Source: Labilibaculum sp. DW002
GTDB taxonomy: Bacteria > Bacteroidota > Bacteroidia > Bacteroidales > Marinifilaceae
Length of the DNA stretch: 64,000 nt
NCBI RefSeq assembly: GCF_029029525.1
Contig: NZ_JAKJSC010000001.1
Location: 2,082,987-2,146,986 of the forward strand
Direction of reading: 5' to 3'
A program made the position numbers and the translations under genes. The notes under the pieces were generated by a model that ran no database searches, was not told where the DNA came from, and saw nothing but the letters and a program-made list of their open reading frames with translations. Below, in pieces: positions 7,257 through 15,244 of this stretch; position 1 is the stretch's first letter; each line of letters opens with the position of its first letter.

Positions 7257-9707
7257 TTAAAATCTTAGTGTTACTCCTGCAAGAAAATTAATTCCTGCTT
7301 GTGGGTAATAATATCTCCAAGTCTTTTCATCACCTTGTTCGTACCAGTTTCCACCGTAAGCATTGTTCTCATATTTCTTATCAAGAACATTGTTTATTTG
7401 CACGTGGAATAAAATTTCTTTCATCCAAGTGGGTTGAATTGCATAATCCATTCTGAAATTATGAACCAAGTAGTCATCTAACTTACGTTCCGTGTTTGAG
7501 GTATTATCAAAATACTGTTCCCCTACATACTTACTTATAAAGCTTAGACCTAAGCCTTTTGAAGGTGTCCAATTTAACACACTGCTACCAATAACCTCTG
7601 GAGAATAACTAATATGTGTATCTCCTAATTCTTTACCTTTGTATTCTTCATTCCAATTTTCATCGTAATAAGTAGAATATTCTGTAAAATCTTTAATGCG
7701 ATTACGACTTAAAGTTAAATTCGCATCCCATTTTAAATTCGAAAGAAGTTGTACTCCCCAAATAAATTCAATTCCTGCTCTGTAACTCTTGTCAACATTT
7801 GTCATGATATCCGACCCAACATTATTTTTTTCACCAGTTGGAACCAATTGATCACGGTAATACATGTAATATACGTTTGCACCAAAAGTCGCTTTCGCAG
7901 ATTTAAAATTGTATCCCAATTCGTAATCAAATAATGATTCTTCCTTTGGAAAACTTGTTATGTCTTCCTTTGCATCTTTATAATTCGCTCTTGTTGGCTC
8001 TCTATGAGCTAAGCCAAATGAAGCATAAGCAGTATTTCTATCGTTAATAGTATAATACAAGCCCATTTTAGGATTGAAAAAATCAAACTTATGATCTTGA
8101 ACTAATGGTTTCAAATCATCATCATTTCCAGTCATACTGTATGAAATGTGACGATACTGAACATCTCCATATACATTTAAATGATCACTCAACTCAACAC
8201 TAATTTTAGCAAAGGTATTGTAATCTGTTTTTTCACCATTGTTAAAATACCACTGATAACCATTTTTCACACCGCCATTTTGAGCCCATAGAATATTTCC
8301 AAAATGATCTCCATCATAGCGATTCCAAGCTCCCCCAAAAGATGCATCCACGCTATTTTTCTTGTAATTTAAAGAGTAGGTAAATCCGTAAAAATCATTC
8401 TTCAACCATTTTTGGCGAGTTAAATCTGTTGAGCTAACTTCTTCTGCGCCATATATTGGATTGCTTAATCCATATTCAGCATAACTTTCATCTTCTTTGT
8501 ATTGCTCGTAAAATCCTTTACCCTTGGTATAATGCAAGGCCGCATTCATGTTCAAATTCGAAGTCAGTTCTTGTGAATAGAATAACTGATAATGTGTCTG
8601 CTTGTAGTTATCTGTCTGGTTGTCGTAATAACGTGTAACACCATTTTCGTCGGTAAATTCACCCGCTGGATTATATTTTCTGTCTTCTACAACACTTTCA
8701 TCCGGGTTGTTAACAGTAGGATTTCCCCACCAAGAAATACCAGTTTTCTGATCACCACTCATCACATTGAACTTCAACATGCTTTTTTCTTTGTAGTAAG
8801 TTCCACTAACAAAGAAAGATTCATGATCTGAAAATGCACGATCAACAAAACCATCTGATTTTAAACGAGAATAACGTGCATCAAAACTAAACTTACCATC
8901 TATTAATCCAGTTCCAACTTTAATTGTATTTCTAAACGTATTAAACGAACCAGCTACACTTTGCACTTCAGCATAAGGATCTGCATTAATCGTTTCGGTC
9001 TGGAAATTAATTGTTGCTCCAAAAGCTGCAGCTCCGTTAGTTGATGTTCCAACTCCACGTTGAATCTGGATGTTATCAACTGAAGAAGAAAAATCGGGCA
9101 TATTTACCCAAAATACTCCTTGAGACTCAGAATCATTCAAAGGCACACCATTAACGGTTACATTAATACGAGAAGCATCAGTTCCACGAATTCTTAATGC
9201 TGAATACCCAACACCGCTTCCAGCCTCAGATGACACTACCATAGAGGGAGTTAGATTAAGTTGATACGGAATATCCTGACCCGTATTTTGTTTTCTAACA
9301 TCATCGCTTGATAAATTCGTAACCGCTACTGGCGCTTTATTTCCTGCACGAGTGGCTGCAACTAGTACCTCATCGGCCATAATGGCAGATGATTCTAAAC
9401 TAAAATCAAGACTGGTGGATTTTGTTACCTGAATTTCTTTTTGAGTACTTTGATAACCTAAAAATGAGACTACAAAATTGTATTTTCCTTCTTTTAGGTT
9501 TTGAAACTTGTAATCGCCATAAGAGTTGGCTACAGTTCCTAAATAAGTTCCTTTTACTGCAATAGTTGCACCTGGAAGTGCTTTCCCTGCTTTATCGGTT
9601 ATTTTACCTGTTAGGGTAAGTTGAGAGAATCCGATAAAACAAACAAATTGCAATAGAATTAACACGCTAGCTCTGCGCAATACAGAGTTCATCTTTCTTG
9701 TAAACAT
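7257..9707 (-). CDS. TonB-dependent outer-membrane receptor, probably for thiamine
   Basis: An 816-residue outer-membrane active transporter. In order it has a signal sequence (about residues 10-28), a carboxypeptidase-regulatory-like beta-sandwich (LTLTGKITDKAGKALPGATI; about 30-115), a plug domain (about 120-235, with VRKQNTGQDIPYQL and SALRIRGTDASRI) and a 22-strand-type barrel. The barrel ends in LAGVTLRF, a typical C-terminal aromatic signature. It is the first gene after a TPP riboswitch and precedes a PnuC-type transporter and thiamine pyrophosphokinase, so thiamine or a thiamine phosphate is the inferred ligand. There is no SusD-like partner. Start at ATG 9707; ATG 9692 is an alternative. 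Confidence 0.9.
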   Translation of the reverse strand: MFTRKMNSVLRRASVLILLQFVCFIGFSQLTLTGKITDKAGKALPGATIAVKGTYLGTVANSYGDYKFQNLKEGKYNFVVSFLGYQSTQKEIQVTKSTSLDFSLESSAIMADEVLVAATRAGNKAPVAVTNLSSDDVRKQNTGQDIPYQLNLTPSMVVSSEAGSGVGYSALRIRGTDASRINVTVNGVPLNDSESQGVFWVNMPDFSSSVDNIQIQRGVGTSTNGAAAFGATINFQTETINADPYAEVQSVAGSFNTFRNTIKVGTGLIDGKFSFDARYSRLKSDGFVDRAFSDHESFFVSGTYYKEKSMLKFNVMSGDQKTGISWWGNPTVNNPDESVVEDRKYNPAGEFTDENGVTRYYDNQTDNYKQTHYQLFYSQELTSNLNMNAALHYTKGKGFYEQYKEDESYAEYGLSNPIYGAEEVSSTDLTRQKWLKNDFYGFTYSLNYKKNSVDASFGGAWNRYDGDHFGNILWAQNGGVKNGYQWYFNNGEKTDYNTFAKISVELSDHLNVYGDVQYRHISYSMTGNDDDLKPLVQDHKFDFFNPKMGLYYTINDRNTAYASFGLAHREPTRANYKDAKEDITSFPKEESLFDYELGYNFKSAKATFGANVYYMYYRDQLVPTGEKNNVGSDIMTNVDKSYRAGIEFIWGVQLLSNLKWDANLTLSRNRIKDFTEYSTYYDENWNEEYKGKELGDTHISYSPEVIGSSVLNWTPSKGLGLSFISKYVGEQYFDNTSNTERKLDDYLVHNFRMDYAIQPTWMKEILFHVQINNVLDKKYENNAYGGNWYEQGDEKTWRYYYPQAGINFLAGVTLRF

Positions 9708-9756
9708 TGTTTAAAAGTTAAAACGTTAATAAAATATTGCAATGAGGTTTTCTTAA

Positions 9757-9796
9757 GATCAGGTAGGCGAAGAGTTAATTCGCAAGTTTTTCCTAC
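9757..9796 (-). promoter_or_regulatory. Riboswitch expression platform with duplicated P4 strand
   Basis: Downstream of the aptamer the leader repeats 9 nt of the aptamer exactly (TACCTGATC, 9757-9765; aptamer copy 9811-9819). It can also fold an alternative hairpin: GCGAA/TTCGC around a 7-nt loop (9767-9783), extended by pairing of 9763-9766 with 9793-9796, the 3' strand of aptamer P4. This could be the ligand-free structure. No T-run terminator is seen before the ATG at 9707, so control of translation initiation is more likely. Confidence 0.5.
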
Positions 9797-9888
9797 GCCG
9801 GCATTACCCGGATCAGGTAAATATCAATTTTAATAATAATTGATATAAGGGTATGATCTCAGCCCGTATTATTAAGGCACCCCACTGT
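9788..9888 (-). ncRNA. TPP riboswitch (THI element) aptamer
   Basis: On the minus strand the leader of the TonB receptor gene carries all conserved THI-box blocks in order: GGGGTGCC (9876-9883), GGCTGAGA and ACCC (about 9848-9865), then ACCTGATCCGGGTAATGCC followed by GGCGTAGG (9792-9820). An extra AT-rich hairpin (9-bp stem, 8-nt loop, 9821-9846) is inserted between the ACCC block and the ACCTGATC block. Thiamine diphosphate binding would be expected to turn off the downstream transport operon. Confidence 0.95.
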
Positions 9889-9925
9889 GATTTTGCGTCA
9901 AAGGTAATCTGAAATAGTTCAAAAA

Positions 9926-9957
9926 CAAAAAAGTCGGCAAATTGCCGACTTTTTTTT
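9926..9957 (-). terminator. Rho-independent terminator of the exported thioredoxin gene
   Basis: An 8-bp GC-rich stem (9932-9939 with 9943-9950) with a 3-nt loop, flanked by A6 and T8 runs. It lies 20 bp after the thioredoxin stop and before the riboswitch. Confidence 0.85.
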
Positions 9958-9976
9958 AAAAACTTTTCTCTTAATT

Positions 9977-10420
9977 CTAGTTTGTTGCATCAGGATGATT
10001 CACATTAAAAATATCCTTGATGGCTTTAATAAATGTTTTCTTAGGTAAGGCTCCTTTAGCCATTGTTGGTTTTCCTTCTTTCGGGATAAACAAAAATGTT
10101 GGCATGCTTTTAATACCAAACGCAGCCGAAACTTGAGGGGATTTATCTACATCAACCTTATAAATTTGAATGTCAGTTCCATATTCTTTTTGAAGCTTAG
10201 CCAAAACAGGAGCTACTCGTTTACAAGGACCACACCAGGTTGCATAAAAATCAACAATCACTGGTTTATCACCTTTATAAGCCCACTCTTTACTATTTGT
10301 AAAATCAAACACTTTTTCTTTAAAACTATTATCATCTAAATGAATTACTTTAGGTGACGATTGCGAAAATGCGCTTAAACTAAGTAATGTTGCAAATAAT
10401 ATAAAATATAACTTCTTCAT
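9977..10420 (-). CDS. Exported thioredoxin-fold protein
   Basis: A 147-residue thiol-disulfide oxidoreductase predicted to act in the periplasm. It has a signal peptide (MKKLYFILFATLLSLSAFSQ), then a thioredoxin domain with the canonical WCGPC site (C63, C66) and the cis-proline segment SMPTFLFIP. The start is set at ATG 10420 because the longer in-frame start (10450) would put ten charged residues before the signal peptide. It closely resembles the next thioredoxin upstream (shared blocks SFKEKVFDF, DFYA-WCGPCK-VAPVL, GALPK), so the two look like a duplication with one copy retargeted. A TAAATTTG box lies 42 bp upstream. Confidence 0.88.
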   Translation of the reverse strand: MKKLYFILFATLLSLSAFSQSSPKVIHLDDNSFKEKVFDFTNSKEWAYKGDKPVIVDFYATWCGPCKRVAPVLAKLQKEYGTDIQIYKVDVDKSPQVSAAFGIKSMPTFLFIPKEGKPTMAKGALPKKTFIKAIKDIFNVNHPDATN

Positions 10421-10461
10421 CTTTTCTAATTTTGGAGGTATTTTTCCCAAACTTACTACCT

Positions 10462-10469
10462 CAAATTTA
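10462..10469 (-). promoter_or_regulatory. -7 promoter box of the exported thioredoxin gene
   Basis: TAAATTTG on the minus strand, 42 bp before ATG 10420, matches TAnnTTTG. It suggests transcription separate from the upstream thioredoxin gene. Confidence 0.5.
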
Positions 10470-10563
10470 ACTTCCTCATCTTTTTACTCTCCAACAAAAA
10501 TGATGATTTTTCTAAAAACTTCTTAATCGGTAAGGAGCTTTAACAAATATTTAAGTCAAAAAA

Positions 10564-10923
10564 TTACTCTTTTACTCCTAATACATCCTGGAAAGCTTGC
10601 TTAAAGGATTCTTTAGGTAAAGCACCTTGCGCCATTTGTGGCTGTCCATTTTGTGGAACAAATAATAATGAAGGAATACTCTGAATTCCAAAGATCGAAG
10701 CCAATTCTTTCTCTTCCTCTGTATTAATCTTATAAATTTCAAGCTTCTCACCATACTCTTTCTTCAAATCTTCAAGAACCGGAGCTACAGCTTTACAAGG
10801 TCCACACCAATCAGCGTAAAAATCAATTACACAAGGCTTATTTCCTTCAAATTTCCAGTCCTTATTATTTTCGAAATCAAACACCTTTTCTTTAAAAGAT
10901 GCTAATGTTAAATGTTCTACCAT
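10564..10923 (-). CDS. Cytoplasmic thioredoxin
   Basis: A 119-residue thioredoxin without a signal peptide. The active site WCGPC is at C40 and C43, the cis-proline segment SIPSLLFVP follows, and the Asp in VIDFYADWC matches the buried Asp of classic thioredoxins. It has an N-terminal extension of about 15 residues (SFKEKVFDFENNKDW) compared with E. coli thioredoxin, shared with the exported paralogue next to it. It probably reduces cytoplasmic protein disulfides. The two thioredoxin genes run in the same direction, 143 bp apart. Confidence 0.88.
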   Translation of the reverse strand: MVEHLTLASFKEKVFDFENNKDWKFEGNKPCVIDFYADWCGPCKAVAPVLEDLKKEYGEKLEIYKINTEEEKELASIFGIQSIPSLLFVPQNGQPQMAQGALPKESFKQAFQDVLGVKE

Positions 10924-11044
10924 AATTTTTACTATTAAAATAATCTACTTATTATTACATCTATAAATCTACATATTTTTATTATGCAATTTGTATGCCA
11001 TATTCAAAATTCACTTATTTTTATAGATTCCATATAAATAATTG

Positions 11045-11052
11045 TAATTTTG
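11045..11052 (+). promoter_or_regulatory. -7 promoter box candidate upstream of cca
   Basis: TAATTTTG matches TAnnTTTG, about 95 bp before the GTG start of the CCA-adding enzyme. Confidence 0.4.
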
Positions 11053-11146
11053 TCAGCGAAAAGAGCTTTGGTTTTATTTTATTGACATACTCAAAGCCAA
11101 AATAGATATAACACCACAGATCTAAATCTGTTAGAAAAGAAATCAA

Positions 11147-12556
11147 GTGAAAGAACATTTAACACACCCTATATTCCCAATATTATCAGAAATTGTGACC
11201 AAAGAAAACCTTGAATCTTATGTGATAGGAGGTTTTGTTAGAGATCTGTTTCTAGAAAGAGGATCAAAAGATATTGATGTTGTTGTGATTGGTAGCGGCA
11301 TTGAACTCGCTAAGAAAGTTGCTGAAAAAGCTGGCAATACGAAAGTTTCTATTTTTAAAAGCTATGGTACAGCCATGCTTAAATACAAAGGATTCGAGGT
11401 TGAATTCGTTGGGGCACGTAAAGAATCTTATCAGCGTGAATCTCGTAACCCAATTGTTGAAGACGGGACTTTGGATGACGATCAAAAAAGAAGAGATTTT
11501 ACAATTAACGCATTAGCCTTAAGTTTACATCGAGATAATTTCGGCACACTACTGGATCCATTCAATGGAATAGATGATTTAAATAAAAAAATCATTAAAA
11601 CTCCAATGGAACCTTTAATTACCTTCTCGGATGACCCGCTAAGGATGATGCGAGCAATTCGTTTTGCAACGCAACTGGATTTCAAGATTTCAGATGTAAC
11701 TTTTGAAGCAATTAAAGCCAATAAGGATAGAATTCATATCATCTCGAAGGAAAGAGTTATTGAAGAAATGAACAAAATAGTTATGTCGGCTAAACCCTCA
11801 ATTGGTTTTAAATTACTTGACGAGGCTGGTTTACTGGAATTGATATTCCCAGAGTTTCAGAAACTAAAAGGTAGAGAAACACGAAATGGTATCAGTCATA
11901 AGGACAATTTCTACCATACACTTGAAGTGCTGGATAACCTGTGCTGCCACTCTGACAACTTATGGTTACGCTGGTCGGCTTTACTTCACGATATTGCCAA
12001 GCCTAAAACTAAAAAGTTTGTAAAAGGTATTGGTTGGACCTTTCATGCTCACAATTTTATTGGTGAGAAAATGGTTCCAAAGATTTTTAAGAATATGAAA
12101 CTACCTTTGAATGAAAAAATGAAATTCGTTCAGAAAATGGTTTCTCTGCATATGCGACCGATTGTTCTGGCTCAGGAAGTTGTTACTGACTCAGCTATTC
12201 GTCGCTTACTTTTTGATGCTGGTGATGATATTGAAGAGTTAATGCTCTTGTGCGAAGCAGATATCACTTCAAAAAATGAAGCTAAAGTCAAGAAGTTCCT
12301 CGATAACTTCCAATTGGTTCGTAGCAAGCTGAAAGAAGTTGAAGAAAAGGATGCTATCAGAAATTTCCAGCCACCAATTAGTGGTGAAGAAATTATTGAA
12401 ATGTTCGCCCTTAAGCCATGCAGATTAATAGGTGACATAAAACTAGCAATTAAGGATGCAATATTAGACGGTATAATTCCTAATGAACATGATGCCGCTT
12501 ACGAATTCATGATAAAAAAGGGCAAAGAATTAGGTCTCGAGCCAGTCAAAAAATAA
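11147..12556 (+). CDS. cca: CCA tRNA nucleotidyltransferase (HD-domain type)
   Basis: Adds or repairs the 3' CCA of tRNAs. The 469-residue protein has the class II nucleotidyltransferase head (GGFVRD at 28-33, catalytic DID at 42-44), the RRDFTINALA segment (115-124) and RMMRAIRFATQL (about 167-178). An HD domain follows (LLHDIAKP, about 279-286). The start codon is GTG at 11147; no in-frame ATG lies before the conserved fold. The enzyme is needed here because the tRNA-Val gene in this window does not encode CCA. The gene is followed by a strong terminator. Confidence 0.93.
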   Translation: MKEHLTHPIFPILSEIVTKENLESYVIGGFVRDLFLERGSKDIDVVVIGSGIELAKKVAEKAGNTKVSIFKSYGTAMLKYKGFEVEFVGARKESYQRESRNPIVEDGTLDDDQKRRDFTINALALSLHRDNFGTLLDPFNGIDDLNKKIIKTPMEPLITFSDDPLRMMRAIRFATQLDFKISDVTFEAIKANKDRIHIISKERVIEEMNKIVMSAKPSIGFKLLDEAGLLELIFPEFQKLKGRETRNGISHKDNFYHTLEVLDNLCCHSDNLWLRWSALLHDIAKPKTKKFVKGIGWTFHAHNFIGEKMVPKIFKNMKLPLNEKMKFVQKMVSLHMRPIVLAQEVVTDSAIRRLLFDAGDDIEELMLLCEADITSKNEAKVKKFLDNFQLVRSKLKEVEEKDAIRNFQPPISGEEIIEMFALKPCRLIGDIKLAIKDAILDGIIPNEHDAAYEFMIKKGKELGLEPVKK

Positions 12557-12566
12557 CAACAATTAA

Positions 12567-12597
12567 AACCTCTGAATTCGTTCAGAGGTTTTTTTTT
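12567..12597 (+). terminator. Rho-independent terminator after cca
   Basis: A 10-bp stem (12567-12576 with 12581-12590) closed by a TTCG tetraloop, followed by nine T residues. Confidence 0.92.
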
Positions 12598-12650
12598 GAT
12601 TTGCTAACCTTTGCATGCTAAATAGCAGTATCAAATAAAACAATAATATC

Positions 12651-12658
12651 TACTTTTG
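12651..12658 (+). promoter_or_regulatory. -7 promoter box of the hydrogenase gene
   Basis: TACTTTTG matches TAnnTTTG, 49 bp before the hydrogenase ATG. No convincing Rex palindrome was seen next to it. Confidence 0.5.
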
Positions 12659-12706
12659 CTGCCTGAAAAAAATCTAACTGAGAACCTAATATAAAACTAA
12701 ACTCAC

Positions 12707-14149
12707 ATGGCATACGTTGACAATACAATGATTATTAGAAGGGATCTTTTGGCAAGAATGGCTGACCTTTTTAATGACGGGAAATTAGTGGAAGGATTGG
12801 ATCGTATTCCTCTGGAAATGGCACCTCGAAACAGAGAAAACTCTGATCGCTGCTGCATTTTTAAAGAAAGAGTTATCATCAAAGAAAAGCTTATTCCTCT
12901 TTTGGGTTTCGAATTGGAAGAAGATCGTGATGAACTTAAAACCTTAGGTGAATACGCTACTGAAGCTCTTGAAAGAGAAAATCCAATAGATAAAATCCTT
13001 ACCGTAGTAGATGAAGCTTGTACATCTTGTGTACAAAATTCATATATCGTTACGAATCTTTGTAAAGGTTGTGTGGCTCATCCATGCATGATGAATTGTC
13101 CTAAAGAAGCTGTTAGTTGGAACGCAAACGGACAGGCTCAAATCGATCCTAAAACCTGTATCAACTGTGGTATTTGTATGAATGTTTGTCCTTACCATTC
13201 GATTATTTATATGCCGGTTCCTTGCGAGAATGCATGTCCCGTCGGAGCTATTACTAAAAATGAACATGGTAAAGAGCAAATAGATGAAGACAAGTGTATC
13301 GACTGTGGAAAATGTATTACAGCCTGCCCTTTCGGTTCTATCATGGAGAATTCTCAGATTATCGATATTATGAAATCGCTTAAATCTGATCAAGAAACTA
13401 TTGCATTAGTCGCTCCTGCTTTATATGGTCAGTTCAAGTTTAAAACAGAGAATGTAATTGGAGCTATAAAAGAATTGGGCTTTCACGATGTTATTGAAGT
13501 AGCTAAGGGTGCTAATGTAACTACAGAAAATGAAGCTGATGAATTATTAGAGCGTCTGGAAGACAAAGCTCCTTTTATGACCACATCATGTTGTCCTGCA
13601 TATGTTTCAGCTGTGAAAAAACACATCCCAAATATGGAGCAATATGTATCTCATACAAAAAGCCCGATGTATTACGCAGCAGAGATAGCAAAGAAGCAAT
13701 ATCCTAATGCAAAAGTTGTTTTCATAGGTCCTTGTATCGCTAAACGACGCGAAGGAATGTCAGATCCAAACGTTAATTACGTTATGACTTTCGAAGAGTT
13801 ATCCGGACTATTTGCAGGTTGGAATATCAATATTGATGGTAATGCTATTGAATTGGATAGAAGCATTAAAAATCATGGACGTGCATATGCTGCTAGTGGT
13901 GGAGTTGCTCAATCGGTACTTGAAGTTAAACCATACGTTAATATTAAACCAGTTATTGTTAACGGTATCGATAAAAAGAAAATAAACATGCTAAAAGCTT
14001 TTGCCAAAACAGGGAAAACAAGTGGTAACTTTATTGAAGTTATGGCATGTGAAGGCGGTTGCATTGCGGGACCTAGCTCAAACTACGATCCTAAGACAGG
14101 TAGTAAATTATACGAAAAGAATCTCTCAGAAATAATTTCTGCAGAATAA
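12707..14149 (+). CDS. [FeFe] hydrogenase, monomeric, group B-like
   Basis: A 480-residue iron-sulfur protein with a C-terminal H-cluster domain. Cysteine-rich ferredoxin-like segments occupy about residues 105-210 (CINCGICMNVCP, CIDCGKCITACP and further Cys pairs). The three H-cluster motifs are TTSCCPAY (C295, C296), GPCIAK (C343) and EVMACEGGC (C448, C452), so all four cluster ligands and the proton-relay Cys are kept. The TSCCPAY and GPC forms, instead of TSCCPGW and MPC, point to the group B enzymes found in Bacteroidota and clostridia. It probably evolves H2 from reduced ferredoxin during fermentation. It stands alone between two terminators; no HydEFG maturases are in the window. Confidence 0.88.
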   Translation: MAYVDNTMIIRRDLLARMADLFNDGKLVEGLDRIPLEMAPRNRENSDRCCIFKERVIIKEKLIPLLGFELEEDRDELKTLGEYATEALERENPIDKILTVVDEACTSCVQNSYIVTNLCKGCVAHPCMMNCPKEAVSWNANGQAQIDPKTCINCGICMNVCPYHSIIYMPVPCENACPVGAITKNEHGKEQIDEDKCIDCGKCITACPFGSIMENSQIIDIMKSLKSDQETIALVAPALYGQFKFKTENVIGAIKELGFHDVIEVAKGANVTTENEADELLERLEDKAPFMTTSCCPAYVSAVKKHIPNMEQYVSHTKSPMYYAAEIAKKQYPNAKVVFIGPCIAKRREGMSDPNVNYVMTFEELSGLFAGWNINIDGNAIELDRSIKNHGRAYAASGGVAQSVLEVKPYVNIKPVIVNGIDKKKINMLKAFAKTGKTSGNFIEVMACEGGCIAGPSSNYDPKTGSKLYEKNLSEIISAE

Positions 14150-14160
14150 AAAAATCAAAG

Positions 14161-14190
14161 ATGGCTATCAAATATTGGTAGCCATTTTTA
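14161..14190. terminator. Terminator between hydrogenase and nuclease-like gene
   Basis: A 10-bp stem with one G-T pair (14161-14170 with 14176-14185) and a 5-nt loop. T-rich sequence follows on the plus strand, and an A-run on the other side makes it plausible for both convergent genes. Confidence 0.8.
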
Positions 14191-15243
14191 TTTTCTCCAT
14201 AAATCTAAAATAACAGGCAAGTGATCGCTGAAGCCGTTGTTATATTTGTATCCTACAAAACTTCTAAATGGTTTTTCGCCATAATAAGTATGATCTTCCT
14301 CCAACAAAAAACTAGGCTTAAATAGGCTCATTCCTGTACTTTCACAATACAAACAACCCGTCTTATTTAGCAAGCTTCCCGATACAATAAATTGATCGAG
14401 CATTCCCCACTTTCCTTGGTATTTATGACTACCTATCCCCGTTTTATTCAGAAATAAGCCTGCTAAATTATAGAGTTGGTTGTTCTCAAAAGAATCCTTA
14501 GGCATAAGCGCTTTTAATACCATCTGTATGGATTTATCGTCTGGATAATCATTAAAATCTCCCATGATTATAATTTTAGCCTTGGAATCACTTTTAAGGA
14601 TTTCGACTAGTTTACTTTTCAGTAATTCAGCAGCCGATAATCTTTTGTGTTCTGAATCAAACTGACCGCCCCATCGCGAAGGCCAATGATTTACAAATAC
14701 ATGCAGCGTATCATCCGTATGTGTTTTTCCTTTCACATACAGTATTTCACGGGTTGTAGAACTGCATTCACCTTTGTAAACTAATTGCAGAAAGGATGTA
14801 TCAATGGGTTGAAAGGTTCTTGCCTGATAAATTAAAGCAACGTCAATTCCCCTTCTATCGGGTGATTCACGATGAATAATTTGATATCCTGCATTGTTTA
14901 GGTACCCAATTTTAAATAAACCATCCAAAACAAAACGATTCTCAATTTCACAAAGGCCAATTAAATCTGGAAACTCCCATGCTCCCGCTGATAAAATCAC
15001 TTTCCCTATTTTTTGAGATTTCTTTTGATACTTATCCCATGTCCAACTTCTTTCTCCCTGAGGAAGAAATTCATCATCCAGGGTAAGAGAATCATTAAAA
15101 CAATCGAATAGGTTCTCCACATTATAAAATAGAACTCGAAAATCGCCCCTTTTATCCTTTTCACTTCCATCAATAATGGATTGTGCGAAGACACTTACTG
15201 AAAGTGCTAATAAATACGTTAGAAGAAGAATTGTTCTCTTCAT
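14188..15243 (-). CDS. Secreted endonuclease/exonuclease/phosphatase-family protein
   Basis: A 351-residue exported hydrolase-fold protein. A signal peptide (MKRTILLLTYLLALSVSVFA) precedes an EEP domain with its usual metal and catalytic motifs: FYNVENLFD (N), LCEIEN (E), VNHWPSRWGG (H), MGDFNDYPDD (D, N) and the terminal SDHLPVILDL (D, H). The family includes DNases, sphingomyelinases and phosphoinositide phosphatases. The NVENLFD variant is common in Bacteroidota secreted or periplasmic members of unknown substrate. It is transcribed with the beta-helix lipoprotein gene upstream (1-bp gap). Confidence 0.85.
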   Translation of the reverse strand: MKRTILLLTYLLALSVSVFAQSIIDGSEKDKRGDFRVLFYNVENLFDCFNDSLTLDDEFLPQGERSWTWDKYQKKSQKIGKVILSAGAWEFPDLIGLCEIENRFVLDGLFKIGYLNNAGYQIIHRESPDRRGIDVALIYQARTFQPIDTSFLQLVYKGECSSTTREILYVKGKTHTDDTLHVFVNHWPSRWGGQFDSEHKRLSAAELLKSKLVEILKSDSKAKIIIMGDFNDYPDDKSIQMVLKALMPKDSFENNQLYNLAGLFLNKTGIGSHKYQGKWGMLDQFIVSGSLLNKTGCLYCESTGMSLFKPSFLLEEDHTYYGEKPFRSFVGYKYNNGFSDHLPVILDLWRK

Positions 15244-15244
15244 T

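Noticed and set aside
12600-12706. A possible Rex operator upstream of the hydrogenase gene
   Set aside because: I looked for a TTGTTA-type palindrome and saw only loose half-site resemblance (TTGCTAACC), not an inverted repeat.
13040-13393. A 117-codon open frame on the minus strand inside the hydrogenase gene
   Set aside because: It lies opposite the ferredoxin-like coding region with clear codon bias on the plus strand; a shadow frame.
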